A stretch of 64,000 nt of DNA. Source: Constrictibacter sp. MBR-5. GTDB lineage: Bacteria; Pseudomonadota; Alphaproteobacteria; JAJUGE01. The notes under the pieces are model-generated. The model searched no databases, was not told where the DNA came from, and saw nothing but the letters and a program-made list of their open reading frames with translations. Below are positions 1-8,245 of the stretch, piece by piece. The stretch is from positions 404,722-468,721 of the forward strand of contig NZ_JBEPTK010000004.1 in the NCBI RefSeq assembly GCF_040549485.1. The letters are read 5' to 3'. Position numbers and translations under genes: made by a program. Numbering within the stretch: position 1 is the stretch's first letter; each line of letters starts with the position of its first letter.

Positions 1-1374
1 CGGCACCTCAAGGCCGAGTTCGAACACGTCGATGTCCTCGGAGGTGGCACTCACCGCGTTGCCGCCGGGGCTGCCATCGCGATTCACGTCTGCATGATGG
101 TAGGCGCCGCGATAGATCCAGCCGCGATCGTCGGTGAGAATTCCGATCGCCGAAAGCAGACGCGTGTCGTTGTCCAACGCATGGGCGATCGGCCGCCCGC
201 GATAGCGATAGCCGGTCCTGTAGATGAAGTGGTTGTAGGTCAGGTCGTATCTCTTGTCCGAATTGAGCACGCTGGCGGCCGTATCGGAATATTCCGTGAC
301 GAAGCGCCAGTGAGCCCCGCCCGCGCCGGCCGCACCGGCGAGCGACATCCCGACCAATCCGGTGGCGCGGCTAGGGAAACCCCCGGCTTCGTCGTCTCCG
401 ATATACTGCGCATAGCCGGCATATGCCAAGCTTCCGATATGGCCGGCATAGCGGGCGTCGAAGCCCGCGAGTTGGTTCGACGGGTCGCTCGCGTCGCCGG
501 TGTTGTCCCGTCCGGTGACGGCATCGAACCAGGTGCCGGCACTGCAGGATCGGTCTTCGCCGCAGATCTGGAAGGTTCGCGACGCCGCGAGTTCGAGTCC
601 GGGCAGCGGATTGACGGAAAGCCGCATCCCCGCGATCAGCGGATCCTTCACCGCTCGATCCCGCTCCTCAAGGACGCCGACGAAGACGTTGGCCTGCCAC
701 GGCCCGAGCCAGCGCAGCACCGGTAGCTCGGAGCCTTTCGGGTCGTTTCGCATGACGCCTACGCGCGGAAACGGCCGGGCGCTGTTCGACAGGATCAGGC
801 TGCTGTTCCAGCCCGGCCCCCACCACTGATCCGTCAGCCCGCCATAGAGCAGCCAGTCGTGGGTCTCGTGTGCGACATAGCTTCCGTCCAGACGCAGTTC
901 ATCGTCGCTGAAATCCGCCTCCGACTGTCCGCCGATGCTGAGCCGCACCGCCGTCGACGGCCACATATATTCGGCCTGCGCCGTCGCATCCCATTCGTCG
1001 CGCGCCCGCTGTTCGAAGCCGCGCACCAGCGCCGGCGCGTTCGAGGCGGAGACGCTGACCGTCGCGCGCCACCGTTCGGTTTCGGTCTCGGCGAGATAGC
1101 GCTCGCGCACCCGCTCGAGCGCCGCGGCGACGTGGGGTGGCAGGCCGCTACGAACTGGACGAGTCATGGCGCCGGCGAACTGCGCCCACGGAATGGGCCA
1201 CGTCGTAACCGGCCCGGGAACCACCCGCCACGCCTCCAGCAGCTCGATGTCGCTGCGCAGGTTTCGGTCCCCCGGATCGATCCACGGCGCTGCCGTAGCC
1301 GCGGGCACCGGGGCCAGCCCCAGCGCAATGCCGAAGAACATCACCGCGGCCGGACTGCAGGCTGCGAACCTCAT
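1..1374 (-). CDS. Wzi-family capsule assembly outer-membrane protein (3' end outside window)
   Basis: The reverse strand is open from 1374 to the left edge, giving at least 458 residues without a stop. It begins with a signal peptide (MRFAACSPAA, hydrophobic core, AATA-type cleavage near residue 28). A central block WWGPGWNSSLILSNSARPFP, followed by VGVMRND, is the hallmark of the Caps_assemb_Wzi family, beta-barrels that anchor capsule or exopolysaccharide at the outer membrane. Aromatic strand-like stretches follow. ATG 1374 is preceded by only a weak GGCGG; an in-frame ATG at 1395 adds seven residues and is equally possible. No capsule genes are visible beside it. Family identification is from motif memory and is fairly secure; the substrate is unknown. 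Confidence 0.8.
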   Translation of the reverse strand, partial: MRFAACSPAAVMFFGIALGLAPVPAATAAPWIDPGDRNLRSDIELLEAWRVVPGPVTTWPIPWAQFAGAMTRPVRSGLPPHVAAALERVRERYLAETETERWRATVSVSASNAPALVRGFEQRARDEWDATAQAEYMWPSTAVRLSIGGQSEADFSDDELRLDGSYVAHETHDWLLYGGLTDQWWGPGWNSSLILSNSARPFPRVGVMRNDPKGSELPVLRWLGPWQANVFVGVLEERDRAVKDPLIAGMRLSVNPLPGLELAASRTFQICGEDRSCSAGTWFDAVTGRDNTGDASDPSNQLAGFDARYAGHIGSLAYAGYAQYIGDDEAGGFPSRATGLVGMSLAGAAGAGGAHWRFVTEYSDTAASVLNSDKRYDLTYNHFIYRTGYRYRGRPIAHALDNDTRLLSAIGILTDDRGWIYRGAYHHADVNRDGSPGGNAVSATSEDIDVFELGLEVP

Positions 1375-1446
1375 CCGCCGATCCGGCACTGACATTGGGG
1401 GGCGGCAGGCAAGGGCTGGCAAGTCTCGTTTGGCGGCTCCCGCACT

Positions 1447-3570
1447 ATGGAGCACACGGCCAGTGCGAACAAGTTCCGCCCCGTTAACAGGATCTTACGC
1501 AAACATGCCGATCCTGTCGGGTGCACGGCGATGCCCAGCGAGGCGGAGATGGCGGGTGAGTCCCGCGAACACACGGCGGCCGAGAACGACGCGAAGCCGG
1601 ACAAGACGGCGGCGCCCGTCGTCACACGCTCCGGCTATGCGCTGCTTCCCGGCGAACTGCTGCCCGCGCTGGCGTCGCCGACGGCCCAGGCGTTCGCGGT
1701 CCGTCAGGATGGCGCATCCGAGGGACAGCTGTTCGCCTTGGTCTTCGAATCCCTGTTGCCCCGAATCAGGGTGCTCCGTTCGCTGGCGGTGAACCAGCCG
1801 CATGGGGTCCTGCGTGTCCTCGATTGCAGCGTGGTCGATTGGCCGCCGCTCGGTCGACGGGCGATCGTGGCTGTCTGTGAGGTGCCCGAAGGTGGTCGGG
1901 TTGCCCTCGGCGACGAGCGCCTTTCCGTCCAGGAGACGGTGCAACGCGTCATCTGGCCGGTTACTCGCGCCCTCCGCCACCTCGCATCGCTGGGAATCGC
2001 GCACCGTTCGATCCGCGCGGACAATCTGTTCTGGGCGGACGCGCGTCGCAGTTCGGTGATCCTGGGCGAGTGCTTCTCGGCTCCGCCGGGATCCGACCAG
2101 TCGGTCGCGCACGAGACTCGGCCGAACGGTGCCGCCGATCCGATGGGGCGCGCCGAGGGCTCCGCGAGCGAAGACCTCTATGCGTTGGGCATCACGGTCC
2201 TGGAGCTGACCTGCCGCGGATCCGCCTGGAAGGACGTTCCGGGCAAGGTGCTGACGCAGCGGAGGCTGGATTTCGGATCGGCGAGCGCGGTGCTGAGTGC
2301 CGAGGCCCCGCCGCCGGAGCTGATGCCGATGCTGCGCGGCCTCCTCAACGACGACGAGGAGCAGCGTTGGGGCCTGGACGAGATAGAAACCTGGTTGCGC
2401 CAGGAGCGCATACCGCATCATGCCGCCGCCGGTGCCGGCACACAGGGAAAAAGCCTGCGCGTCGGGCAGGAGCATTATCGCACCCGACCGTCGGCGGCGG
2501 CGGCGATCGTCGGGAACCCCCGCGCCGGCTTGGCCATCGTACGCTCCGGCGCGCTTGCCGACTGGCTGCGCAACGGCCTGCGCGACGCCGGCGCTGCCCA
2601 AGCCGTCGATACCCTCGTGCGATCCGCGCAGCGCTTCGCCGCGACGGGCCCCGACAGTGATGCGATCATGGCGGCGCGCGTCGCCAAGGTGATCGATCCA
2701 GACGGCCCTCTGCGCTATGGCAGTGTCACGGTCATGCCGGACGGGTTCGGCACGTTCCTGGCGTCGATCCTCATCGACGACCGGAACCGCACGGATCTGA
2801 TCGGGATCATTCGGTCCGGCCTGCTCTCCGACGCCTACGGTGTGGCATGGGCATCCGCCGGCAGCAGCCGGGGCGACGCCCTTCAATTCGCGACACAGGC
2901 CGGCTTCGGTGCGGGGCTGGAGCGCTGCGCCTACGAACTGGTTCCCGACCTTCCCTGTCTCTCGCCAGCGATGCGGTCGGCCTACGTCCTCGACCTACCG
3001 ATGTTCCTGCGTCAGCTGGAGCATCTCGCGCGAACAGCCGATTTCCGAAACTCGCCGCTCGATGCGCACGGCGCCGCATTCATCGCGCACCGCATGTCGC
3101 TCGGCCGGCAGCGGATCGCCAATCTCGGCAGCCGGCAGCCTCTCGCCGGGGAACGCGCCGTTCTCGAACTGCGCCTGCTCGCCGCCGCACAGATCATGGC
3201 CGGCCGGGAGCCGCTTCCTCTGCTCTCGAACTGGATGGCGGCCCGCATCGCGCCCCTGCCGGCCCGTCTGCACAATCGCGCGCTTCGCAAGCAGATCGCG
3301 GGACGCCTGGCAGCCGCGCGCGAGTCTGGACAGTTGATCGAGCTCTTAGCCCCGCTCGACGCCCAGAGCACCTGGGACGAAGACAGGCAGGGCTTCGACC
3401 GCGCGCGGCATCTGTTCGCCGCTGCAGGCGCCGAGATGGCGCGGCTCCGCGCCGAGGCCGACGTGATGGAACGCCGGGCCGCCAACCGGGGCCGCGAGAT
3501 CGCCGTCGCAGTATCGAGCTTCGCCGGCTTCTCCGTCGTCGTGCTCGTACTCGCACTCCAGGCGCTTTAG
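1447..3570 (+). CDS. Tail-anchored protein-kinase-like protein (predicted pseudokinase)
   Basis: The protein has 707 residues. Residues about 65-335 follow a serine/threonine kinase fold: FAVRQ near residue 83 in the VAIK position, a catalytic-loop equivalent HRSIRADNLFW (H186, R187, S188, N193), and DLYALGITVLEL as subdomain IX. The catalytic Asp of HRD is Ser, and the DFG position reads GEC (207-209), so phosphotransfer is doubtful and a pseudokinase is inferred. Residues about 340-680 are an uncharacterised helical region. The last 20 residues form one hydrophobic helix ending at the C-terminus, a tail anchor facing the cytoplasm. ATG 1447 lacks a clear ribosome site; ATG 1549, behind GAGGCGGAG, or ATG 1531 may be the true start. 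The next gene begins 3 bases after the stop, so the two are probably co-transcribed. Confidence 0.7.
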   Translation: MEHTASANKFRPVNRILRKHADPVGCTAMPSEAEMAGESREHTAAENDAKPDKTAAPVVTRSGYALLPGELLPALASPTAQAFAVRQDGASEGQLFALVFESLLPRIRVLRSLAVNQPHGVLRVLDCSVVDWPPLGRRAIVAVCEVPEGGRVALGDERLSVQETVQRVIWPVTRALRHLASLGIAHRSIRADNLFWADARRSSVILGECFSAPPGSDQSVAHETRPNGAADPMGRAEGSASEDLYALGITVLELTCRGSAWKDVPGKVLTQRRLDFGSASAVLSAEAPPPELMPMLRGLLNDDEEQRWGLDEIETWLRQERIPHHAAAGAGTQGKSLRVGQEHYRTRPSAAAAIVGNPRAGLAIVRSGALADWLRNGLRDAGAAQAVDTLVRSAQRFAATGPDSDAIMAARVAKVIDPDGPLRYGSVTVMPDGFGTFLASILIDDRNRTDLIGIIRSGLLSDAYGVAWASAGSSRGDALQFATQAGFGAGLERCAYELVPDLPCLSPAMRSAYVLDLPMFLRQLEHLARTADFRNSPLDAHGAAFIAHRMSLGRQRIANLGSRQPLAGERAVLELRLLAAAQIMAGREPLPLLSNWMAARIAPLPARLHNRALRKQIAGRLAAARESGQLIELLAPLDAQSTWDEDRQGFDRARHLFAAAGAEMARLRAEADVMERRAANRGREIAVAVSSFAGFSVVVLVLALQAL

Positions 3571-3572
3571 GC

Positions 3573-4163
3573 ATGGCCGCTTCAGCTCCCAGGACCTCGC
3601 CGGCGTCCCGGCGCACACCGGCCCAACGACCGGCCGTGCAGCGCGCGGCCCTACCGCGTGGGGCGGCTTCACGCCCCCCGGCGGGAGGCTACCGCGGTCG
3701 CCTGAAGACCGCGGGCATGACGGTGCTGGCGGGGGGCTTCCTGCTTCTCACCGTTCTCATGCCGCCGGCGGCGCTTCTCATCTTCATCGGCGTCATGCCG
3801 ACGATCCTCGCGTGGATCGCCGAAGCACCCGAGCGCCGCGGCATTGCGACGGCGGTTGGGGCGCTCAACCTCGCGGGGGTCGGACTTGCCGTCTACTTCT
3901 TCACCCTTGGCGGCGCCGAAACCGCGCGCCTGCCCCGCTATCTGTCCCAGCCGTCGGTATGGGTGGGGATGTATGGCTCGGCGGCCATCGGCTGGGGACT
4001 GTTCCTGACGATCCCGCCCGTCATCCAGGCCGCCGACCGGTTTCGGCGCCGCCAACGCGTGGCGGAATTGCGGCGCTTCCGTCGCAAGCTGACGGACGAG
4101 TGGGGACACGAGATTTCCGGCCCGCGCCATGTGTCGCCCGAGACTTCCGACACGGTACTCTAA
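3573..4163 (+). CDS. Three-helix membrane protein, partner of the kinase-like protein
   Basis: The product has 196 residues. A basic, proline- and alanine-rich N-terminus (about 45 residues) is followed by hydrophobic segments near residues 50-80, 90-110 and 130-148 and then a charged arginine-rich C-terminus. No enzyme motif is visible. The start ATG lies 3 bases after the kinase-like gene's stop, and a longer upstream reading in this frame only shadows that gene. Its 3' end overlaps the convergent rpoH by 4 bases. Function unknown; tight spacing suggests a membrane complex with the tail-anchored kinase-like protein. Confidence 0.65.
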   Translation: MAASAPRTSPASRRTPAQRPAVQRAALPRGAASRPPAGGYRGRLKTAGMTVLAGGFLLLTVLMPPAALLIFIGVMPTILAWIAEAPERRGIATAVGALNLAGVGLAVYFFTLGGAETARLPRYLSQPSVWVGMYGSAAIGWGLFLTIPPVIQAADRFRRRQRVAELRRFRRKLTDEWGHEISGPRHVSPETSDTVL

Positions 4164-5083
4164 GCGGTCTTCCCCGGCCGCGCGGCGACGGCGTCCATCT
4201 TCTCCCGCAATGCCGCGTTCTTGATCGCCTTCTGCAGCTTCTCGAAGGCCCGGACCTCGATCTGGCGGACGCGTTCGCGGGAGATGCCGTAATGCTGGCT
4301 CAGATCCTCCAGCGTCGACGGCGAATCCTTCAGCCTGCGCTCGTTCAGGATGAAGCGCTCGCGCTCGTTGAGCTGCTCCATCGCACCTTTCAGCATCTCG
4401 CGCCGGCGCGACAGTTCCTGGCTCTCCCCCAGCCGCGTCTCCTGGCTCTCGCTCTCGTCGACGAGCCAGTCCTGCCACTCGCCCTCGCTGTCGGCGCGCA
4501 ACGGTGCGTTCAGCGAATGGTCCGGACTCGACATGCGTCGGTTCATCTGGACGACGTCGTCCTCCGGCACGCTCAGTGTCTCGGAGATCTTGCGGACGTT
4601 CTCCGGCGTGAGGTCGCCTTCCTCCACCGCCTTGAGCTGTCCCTTGAGCTTCCGCAGGTTGAAGAAGAGCTTCTTCTGCGCCGCGGTGGTACCCATCTTC
4701 ACCAGCGACCACGAATGCAGGATGTATTCCTGGATGGCGGCGCGGATCCACCACATCGCATAGGTGGCGAGACGGAAGCCGCGCTCGGGTTCGAAGCGCT
4801 TCACCGCCTGCATCATCCCGACATTGCCCTCGGAGATCAGTTCCGAGAGCGGCAGGCCGTAACCGCGGTAGCCCATCGCGATCTTCGCGACGAGTCGCAG
4901 ATGGCTGGTCACGAGCCGATGGGCGGCCTCGCTGTCGCCGTGCTCGCGCCAGCGCTTGGCCAGCATGTACTCCTCCTCCGGCTCCAGCATCGGAAACTTC
5001 CGGATTTCCTGGAGGTAGCGCGAGAGGTTGCCTTCGCTTCCGACGGCGGGAAGGTTGGCGGGAACGGGCGAAGTGTTGGCCAT
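4160..5083 (-). CDS. rpoH: RNA polymerase heat-shock sigma factor RpoH (sigma-32)
   Basis: The 307-residue protein matches the family's length. Region 2 contains GNVGMMQAVKRFEPERGFRL and ATYAMWWIRAAIQEYI, which melt the promoter -10 and contact core enzyme. The RpoH box QKKLFFNLRKLKG, diagnostic of sigma-32 against RpoD, lies after region 2.4. Region 4 ends with GISRERVRQIEVRAFEKLQ, the helix-turn-helix for -35 recognition. The start is taken at MANTSPVPANL (5083), which fits family N-termini; a longer reading frame to 5134 begins with an arginine-rich tail not seen in RpoH. It directs transcription of chaperones and proteases. Its 3' end overlaps the convergent membrane-protein gene by 4 bases. 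Confidence 0.95.
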   Translation of the reverse strand: MANTSPVPANLPAVGSEGNLSRYLQEIRKFPMLEPEEEYMLAKRWREHGDSEAAHRLVTSHLRLVAKIAMGYRGYGLPLSELISEGNVGMMQAVKRFEPERGFRLATYAMWWIRAAIQEYILHSWSLVKMGTTAAQKKLFFNLRKLKGQLKAVEEGDLTPENVRKISETLSVPEDDVVQMNRRMSSPDHSLNAPLRADSEGEWQDWLVDESESQETRLGESQELSRRREMLKGAMEQLNERERFILNERRLKDSPSTLEDLSQHYGISRERVRQIEVRAFEKLQKAIKNAALREKMDAVAARPGKTA

Positions 5084-5191
5084 GGCACGATTCCGATCGA
5101 CGGACGGGCGGCGGCTCCGGGCACGCCTCCGCATAGATGGCGTGTGCCCGAAAGAAACCCACGGAACGTTACTTTGTTTCCTCGCGCCGGC

Positions 5192-6148
5192 TCAATCCTC
5201 GGCGTCATCCGCCGCCAGCACCGCCAGCAACCCCGCCAGATCGGCCGGCACGGGCGACCGGAAGTCGAGCGGTTCCCCCGTGCGCGGATGGGCGAATCCG
5301 AGGGTCGCAGCATGCAGCGCCTGACGCGGGAAAGCACGGGCCGCGACGGCCCGCGGATCCTGGCCGCCCCGCCCGCCGCCCCCGTAGACGGGATCGCCGA
5401 TCAGTGGGTGTCCACGGCTCGTGAGGTGTACGCGGATCTGGTGCGTCCGCCCCGTCTCGAGCCGGCATTCGATCTCGGCCGCCAGCCGCCCGAAGCTGCG
5501 CAACACCCTGTAGCGGGTGGCTGCGGGGCGGCCGCCGGTGCGCAGGACCGCCATCTTCTTGCGGTCGCGCGTGCTGCGACCGATGTTTCCTTCGATCCGG
5601 CCGTTCGCTGGCTCGGGCAGGCCCCAGACCGCCGCCCGATAGACGCGCCGGACGGTCCGCGCAGCGAACTGCGCCGACAGCGCCGCATGCGCCAGGTCGT
5701 TCTTCGCCACCACAAGCAGGCCGCTCGTGTCCTTGTCGAGGCGATGGACGATGCCCGGGCGGCGCACGCCGCCGATACCGGAGAGGCTCTCGCCGCACCG
5801 CGCGATGAGGGCGTTCACCAGCGTTTCATCGCGGCTCCCGGGCGCGGGGTGGACCACCATGCCCGCAGGCTTGTCGATGACGATCAGGTCGTCGTCCTCG
5901 AAGACGACATCGAGGGGAATGTCCTGTCCCTGCGGATCGGCGGGCTCGGGCGGCGGGATCGTCACCACGAACCGCTCGCCCGCCCGGACACGGCGGCTGG
6001 GATCCGTCTCGATACCGGCTTCGCCCTGGACCGAACCGCTCCGCAGGAGGACCTGGAGGCGACTTCGCGACAGTCCGGGCATCGCCTCGACCAGCGCCCG
6101 GTCCAGTCGTTCGGCCGCGGAGCCCACCGTCACCTCCGCCGTCGTCAT
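5192..6148 (-). CDS. rluD: 23S rRNA pseudouridine synthase, RluA/RluD family
   Basis: The 318-residue enzyme has an N-terminal S4 RNA-binding domain (AERLDRALVEAMPGLSRSRL) and the catalytic domain with HRLDKDTSGLLVVAK, whose Asp attacks the uracil ring. The motif GRTHQIRVHL is also typical. It isomerises uridines in the large-subunit rRNA, helix 69 if it is RluD proper; RluA or RluC specificity cannot be excluded. The start at MTTAEVTV (6148) has GGAGACGAGACG in front. The same frame continues open to 6628 but the extension is antisense to DUF6476 and is rejected. It is divergent from DUF6476, a neighbour pair I recall as common in alphaproteobacteria. Confidence 0.92.
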   Translation of the reverse strand: MTTAEVTVGSAAERLDRALVEAMPGLSRSRLQVLLRSGSVQGEAGIETDPSRRVRAGERFVVTIPPPEPADPQGQDIPLDVVFEDDDLIVIDKPAGMVVHPAPGSRDETLVNALIARCGESLSGIGGVRRPGIVHRLDKDTSGLLVVAKNDLAHAALSAQFAARTVRRVYRAAVWGLPEPANGRIEGNIGRSTRDRKKMAVLRTGGRPAATRYRVLRSFGRLAAEIECRLETGRTHQIRVHLTSRGHPLIGDPVYGGGGRGGQDPRAVAARAFPRQALHAATLGFAHPRTGEPLDFRSPVPADLAGLLAVLAADDAED

Positions 6149-6248
6149 CGTCTCGTCTCCGTCCCCGGTCCCATGCGGTGAGGATACATGGTAGTTGATC
6201 GTCTCGATTGATCGTCCGGATGCGGATCGCCAGCCATAGGATGACGGC

Positions 6249-6539
6249 GTGCGTGCACTGAAGGTTCTCGTGGTGGTGATGGGTTTGCTGATCGTGGTCG
6301 GCGTCATCACGCTCGCGATGGTTATCGCGCAGAGGCTGGGCGGCGCGACGACCGCCCGCATCAGCGAGCGAACCCTGACGCTGCCCGCCGGCGGACGCAT
6401 AATCGGCGCGACCCCGGGCGACGGCATGCTCGCGGTCACCGTCGAAATGCCCGACGGAACCACGCGAATCGAACTCTTCGACTTATCCTCGGGAAAATCT
6501 GCGGGTGCGATTGCAATTGCCCCTGCAGCCCCCAGATAG
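6249..6539 (+). CDS. DUF6476-like small membrane protein
   Basis: This 96-residue protein has one N-terminal transmembrane helix (LVVVMGLLIVVGVITLAMVI), then a short periplasmic domain with strand-like repeats (TLTLPAGGRIIGATPGDGML, AVTVEMPDGTTRIELFDL). It starts with GTG at 6249; an ATG at 6241 is out of frame and stops at once. The family is conserved next to rluD and rpoH in alphaproteobacteria but has no known function. It is divergent from rluD with about 100 bases between. Confidence 0.75.
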   Translation: MRALKVLVVVMGLLIVVGVITLAMVIAQRLGGATTARISERTLTLPAGGRIIGATPGDGMLAVTVEMPDGTTRIELFDLSSGKSAGAIAIAPAAPR

Positions 6540-6644
6540 GCGACCGCTGCCCACAAAGCAGCCGGCAAGCAGCAGCAAAATCGTCCGGCCGTCGGCGAAA
6601 GCTTGATCGTCACGGACGTTTCTGCCAATGTGCGCGCCGCTTAT

Positions 6645-6720
6645 GGCCCCGTCGTCTAGCGGTCCAGGACACCGGCCTCTCACGTCGGTAACACGGGTTC
6701 GAGTCCCGTCGGGGTCACCA
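6645..6720 (+). tRNA. tRNA-Glu (CTC anticodon)
   Basis: A complete 76-base cloverleaf. The acceptor arm GGCCCCG pairs with CGGGGTC (one G-U), the discriminator is A and CCA is encoded. The anticodon stem CCGGC/GTCGG encloses loop CTCTCAC, with anticodon CTC at 6679-6681. The T arm is ACGGG-TTCGAGT-CCCGT. A weak promoter-like pair (TTGATC, 17 bases, CAATGT) ends 12 bases before the gene. Confidence 0.97.
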
Positions 6721-6824
6721 AGCATTTCGCATCGCCTGCGCATCGGAGATGGTCGCGCGTCCGCATCGCGGACCCAGTCGCGGCGGCGGATGCCGGCGAC
6801 GGCACCAACGATCAGCAGGATGCG

Positions 6825-7538
6825 ATGACCGATCCCCGAACCGTCGAGCCGTTCGCGGCGACCGAGGCCGATGTCGTGGCCCTCGAACGCCTGATGACCG
6901 CGCGCCACAGCTGCCGCGCGTTCCTGCCCCAGCCGGTGCCGCGCGAGACGATCACGCGCATCATGGAAATCGCCCAGCGCACCGCCTCGTGGCGGAACGG
7001 TCAGCCGTGGCAGGTGGTGATCACCAGCGGCGAGGGGACCGAGCGCTTTCGCGAGGCGATGTACGCGCACGCCGCCAGCGATGCGCCAGACCAGTCCGAC
7101 CTGCCGCGCCCGCGCGAGTATCGCGGCGTCTATGCGACGCGGCGCAAGGAGAGCGGCCTCGCCCTCTACCGCCAGCTCGGTATCATGAAGGGCGACCGCG
7201 AGGGCTCCGATCGGCAGGCGATGGAGAATTTCCGGCTGTTCGGCGCGCCGCACGTCGCCATCGTCACCACGGATGCGTTGCTGGACGTCTACGGCGCCGT
7301 CGACTGCGGCGGCTATGTCGCGAGCTTCATGCTGGCCGCGCAGGCCATGGGCGTTGGGACGATCGCACAGGGTTCGCTCGCCCGCTTCTCGCCGTTCGTG
7401 CGCGCCCATTTCGGCATTCCCGACGACCGGCTGATGGTTTGCGGCATCTCCTTCGGCTTTCCCGACACCAGCCATCCGGTCAACGGCTACCGCACCACGC
7501 GCGCCGCCGTCGACGAGGTCGTGACCTGGGTCGACTGA
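6825..7538 (+). CDS. Nitroreductase-family flavoprotein
   Basis: The 237-residue protein opens its domain with LMTARHSCRAFLPQPVPRE, the typical RRS/RF-type FMN-binding start of nitroreductases, followed by TASWRNGQPWQVVIT. GYVASFMLAAQAMGVGT and MVCGISFGFPD complete the fold. These homodimeric FMN enzymes reduce nitro groups, quinones or enones with NAD(P)H; the substrate cannot be read. The start ATG follows CAGCAGGATGCG, a good ribosome site. It lies just after tRNA-Glu and upstream of a 61-residue membrane peptide gene. Confidence 0.88.
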   Translation: MTDPRTVEPFAATEADVVALERLMTARHSCRAFLPQPVPRETITRIMEIAQRTASWRNGQPWQVVITSGEGTERFREAMYAHAASDAPDQSDLPRPREYRGVYATRRKESGLALYRQLGIMKGDREGSDRQAMENFRLFGAPHVAIVTTDALLDVYGAVDCGGYVASFMLAAQAMGVGTIAQGSLARFSPFVRAHFGIPDDRLMVCGISFGFPDTSHPVNGYRTTRAAVDEVVTWVD

Positions 7539-7631
7539 CGCCCTGCGCGGGCGACGCGAACCCGGAGCCCGCTGGGGCGTTTGTCTGACGGTGTCGCGAT
7601 GGACGGCGCCGCTGCGCCGGCGGGGTAACCG

Positions 7632-7817
7632 ATGCACGACCAGATCGAGGACCGTAAGCGGGCCCGAATGACGGAGCGCCATGTCGACGCCGACAGCGCC
7701 GAGGCCGCCATCGAGCGGGAAGAGGAACTGCAGCCGCCGGAACGCCGGTTCATGACCGCGGCCTTCGTCCTCGCCATCGTCGTGGGCATCACCGTCGCGG
7801 TCTGGCTACTGGGCTGA
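7632..7817 (+). CDS. Small single-pass membrane protein (61 aa)
   Basis: The first 40 residues are highly charged (DQIEDRKRARMTERHVDADS), followed by one C-terminal helix (FMTAAFVLAIVVGITVAVWL) and a short end. This predicts a tail-anchored or type II small protein. The start has GGGGTAAC 7 bases upstream. A strong hairpin begins 4 bases after the stop. Codon use matches its neighbours. No family recognised. Confidence 0.5.
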   Translation: MHDQIEDRKRARMTERHVDADSAEAAIEREEELQPPERRFMTAAFVLAIVVGITVAVWLLG

Positions 7818-7821
7818 AACC

Positions 7822-7845
7822 TCCGGCCGCGTCGCTGCGGCCGGA
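7822..7845. terminator. Hairpin between convergent genes, no U-tract
   Basis: A perfect 9-bp stem TCCGGCCGC/GCGGCCGGA with a 6-base loop lies in the 40-base gap between the stops of the 61-residue gene and the NIPSNAP gene. It could end transcription in both directions. No T-run follows on either strand, so termination is inferred from position. Confidence 0.5.
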
Positions 7846-7857
7846 TGGCCTCTCGGT

Positions 7858-8184
7858 CTACTTCACCGACGAGAAAGCGGTCGGCTGCAGGAACTGGTTG
7901 CTGACCTTGGCGACGATGGCGCCGTCGGCTTCAGTCTCGGCCCGCTTCTTCAGCCACTCCGGATCGGCCGCGAAGGCGTTCCACTTCGTCTCGCGATCCG
8001 CCAGCGAATCCCACGCCAGCAGATAATAGAGGGTCTGGTTCGATTCGCCGACCAGCACCGTCCAGAAGCCGGCCTGTCTGATGCCGTGCCGCTCCCAGAT
8101 CTTCAGCGTGATCGTCTCGAAACGCTTCAGCAGGGCCGGCAGCCGGCCGGGGACGCACTCGTAGACCCGCAATTCGTAGATCAT
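7858..8184 (-). CDS. NIPSNAP-family protein
   Basis: The 108-residue protein begins MIYELRVYECVPGRLPALL and contains ETITLKIWERHG and NQTLYYLLAWDSLADRE, the ferredoxin-like dimeric alpha/beta-barrel pattern of NIPSNAP domains. The start at 8184 has GGAGGAAGGCCG in front, an excellent ribosome site, so a longer frame to 8292 is rejected. Members occur in bacterial degradation clusters but their reaction is unknown. It follows an SDR gene on the same strand (gap 61 bases) and may be co-transcribed with it. Confidence 0.8.
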   Translation of the reverse strand: MIYELRVYECVPGRLPALLKRFETITLKIWERHGIRQAGFWTVLVGESNQTLYYLLAWDSLADRETKWNAFAADPEWLKKRAETEADGAIVAKVSNQFLQPTAFSSVK

Positions 8185-8245
8185 CGGCCTTCCTCCCAAG
8201 GATGGGGAGCACCCCACGGCACCCCCTCTCTGTTGCCGTCGTCGA

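Noticed and set aside
5084..5191. Heat-shock promoter for rpoH (CGCCATCT resembles the sigma-32 -10)
   Set aside because: No CTTGAA-like -35 box lies at the right distance.
3812..6181. Long plus-strand open frame of about 790 codons
   Set aside because: It runs antisense over rpoH and rluD, both certain by motif; high GC makes such frames common.
6149..6628. N-terminal extension of the rluD reading frame
   Set aside because: Antisense to DUF6476 and the tRNA leader; the S4 domain begins right after the ribosome site at 6148.
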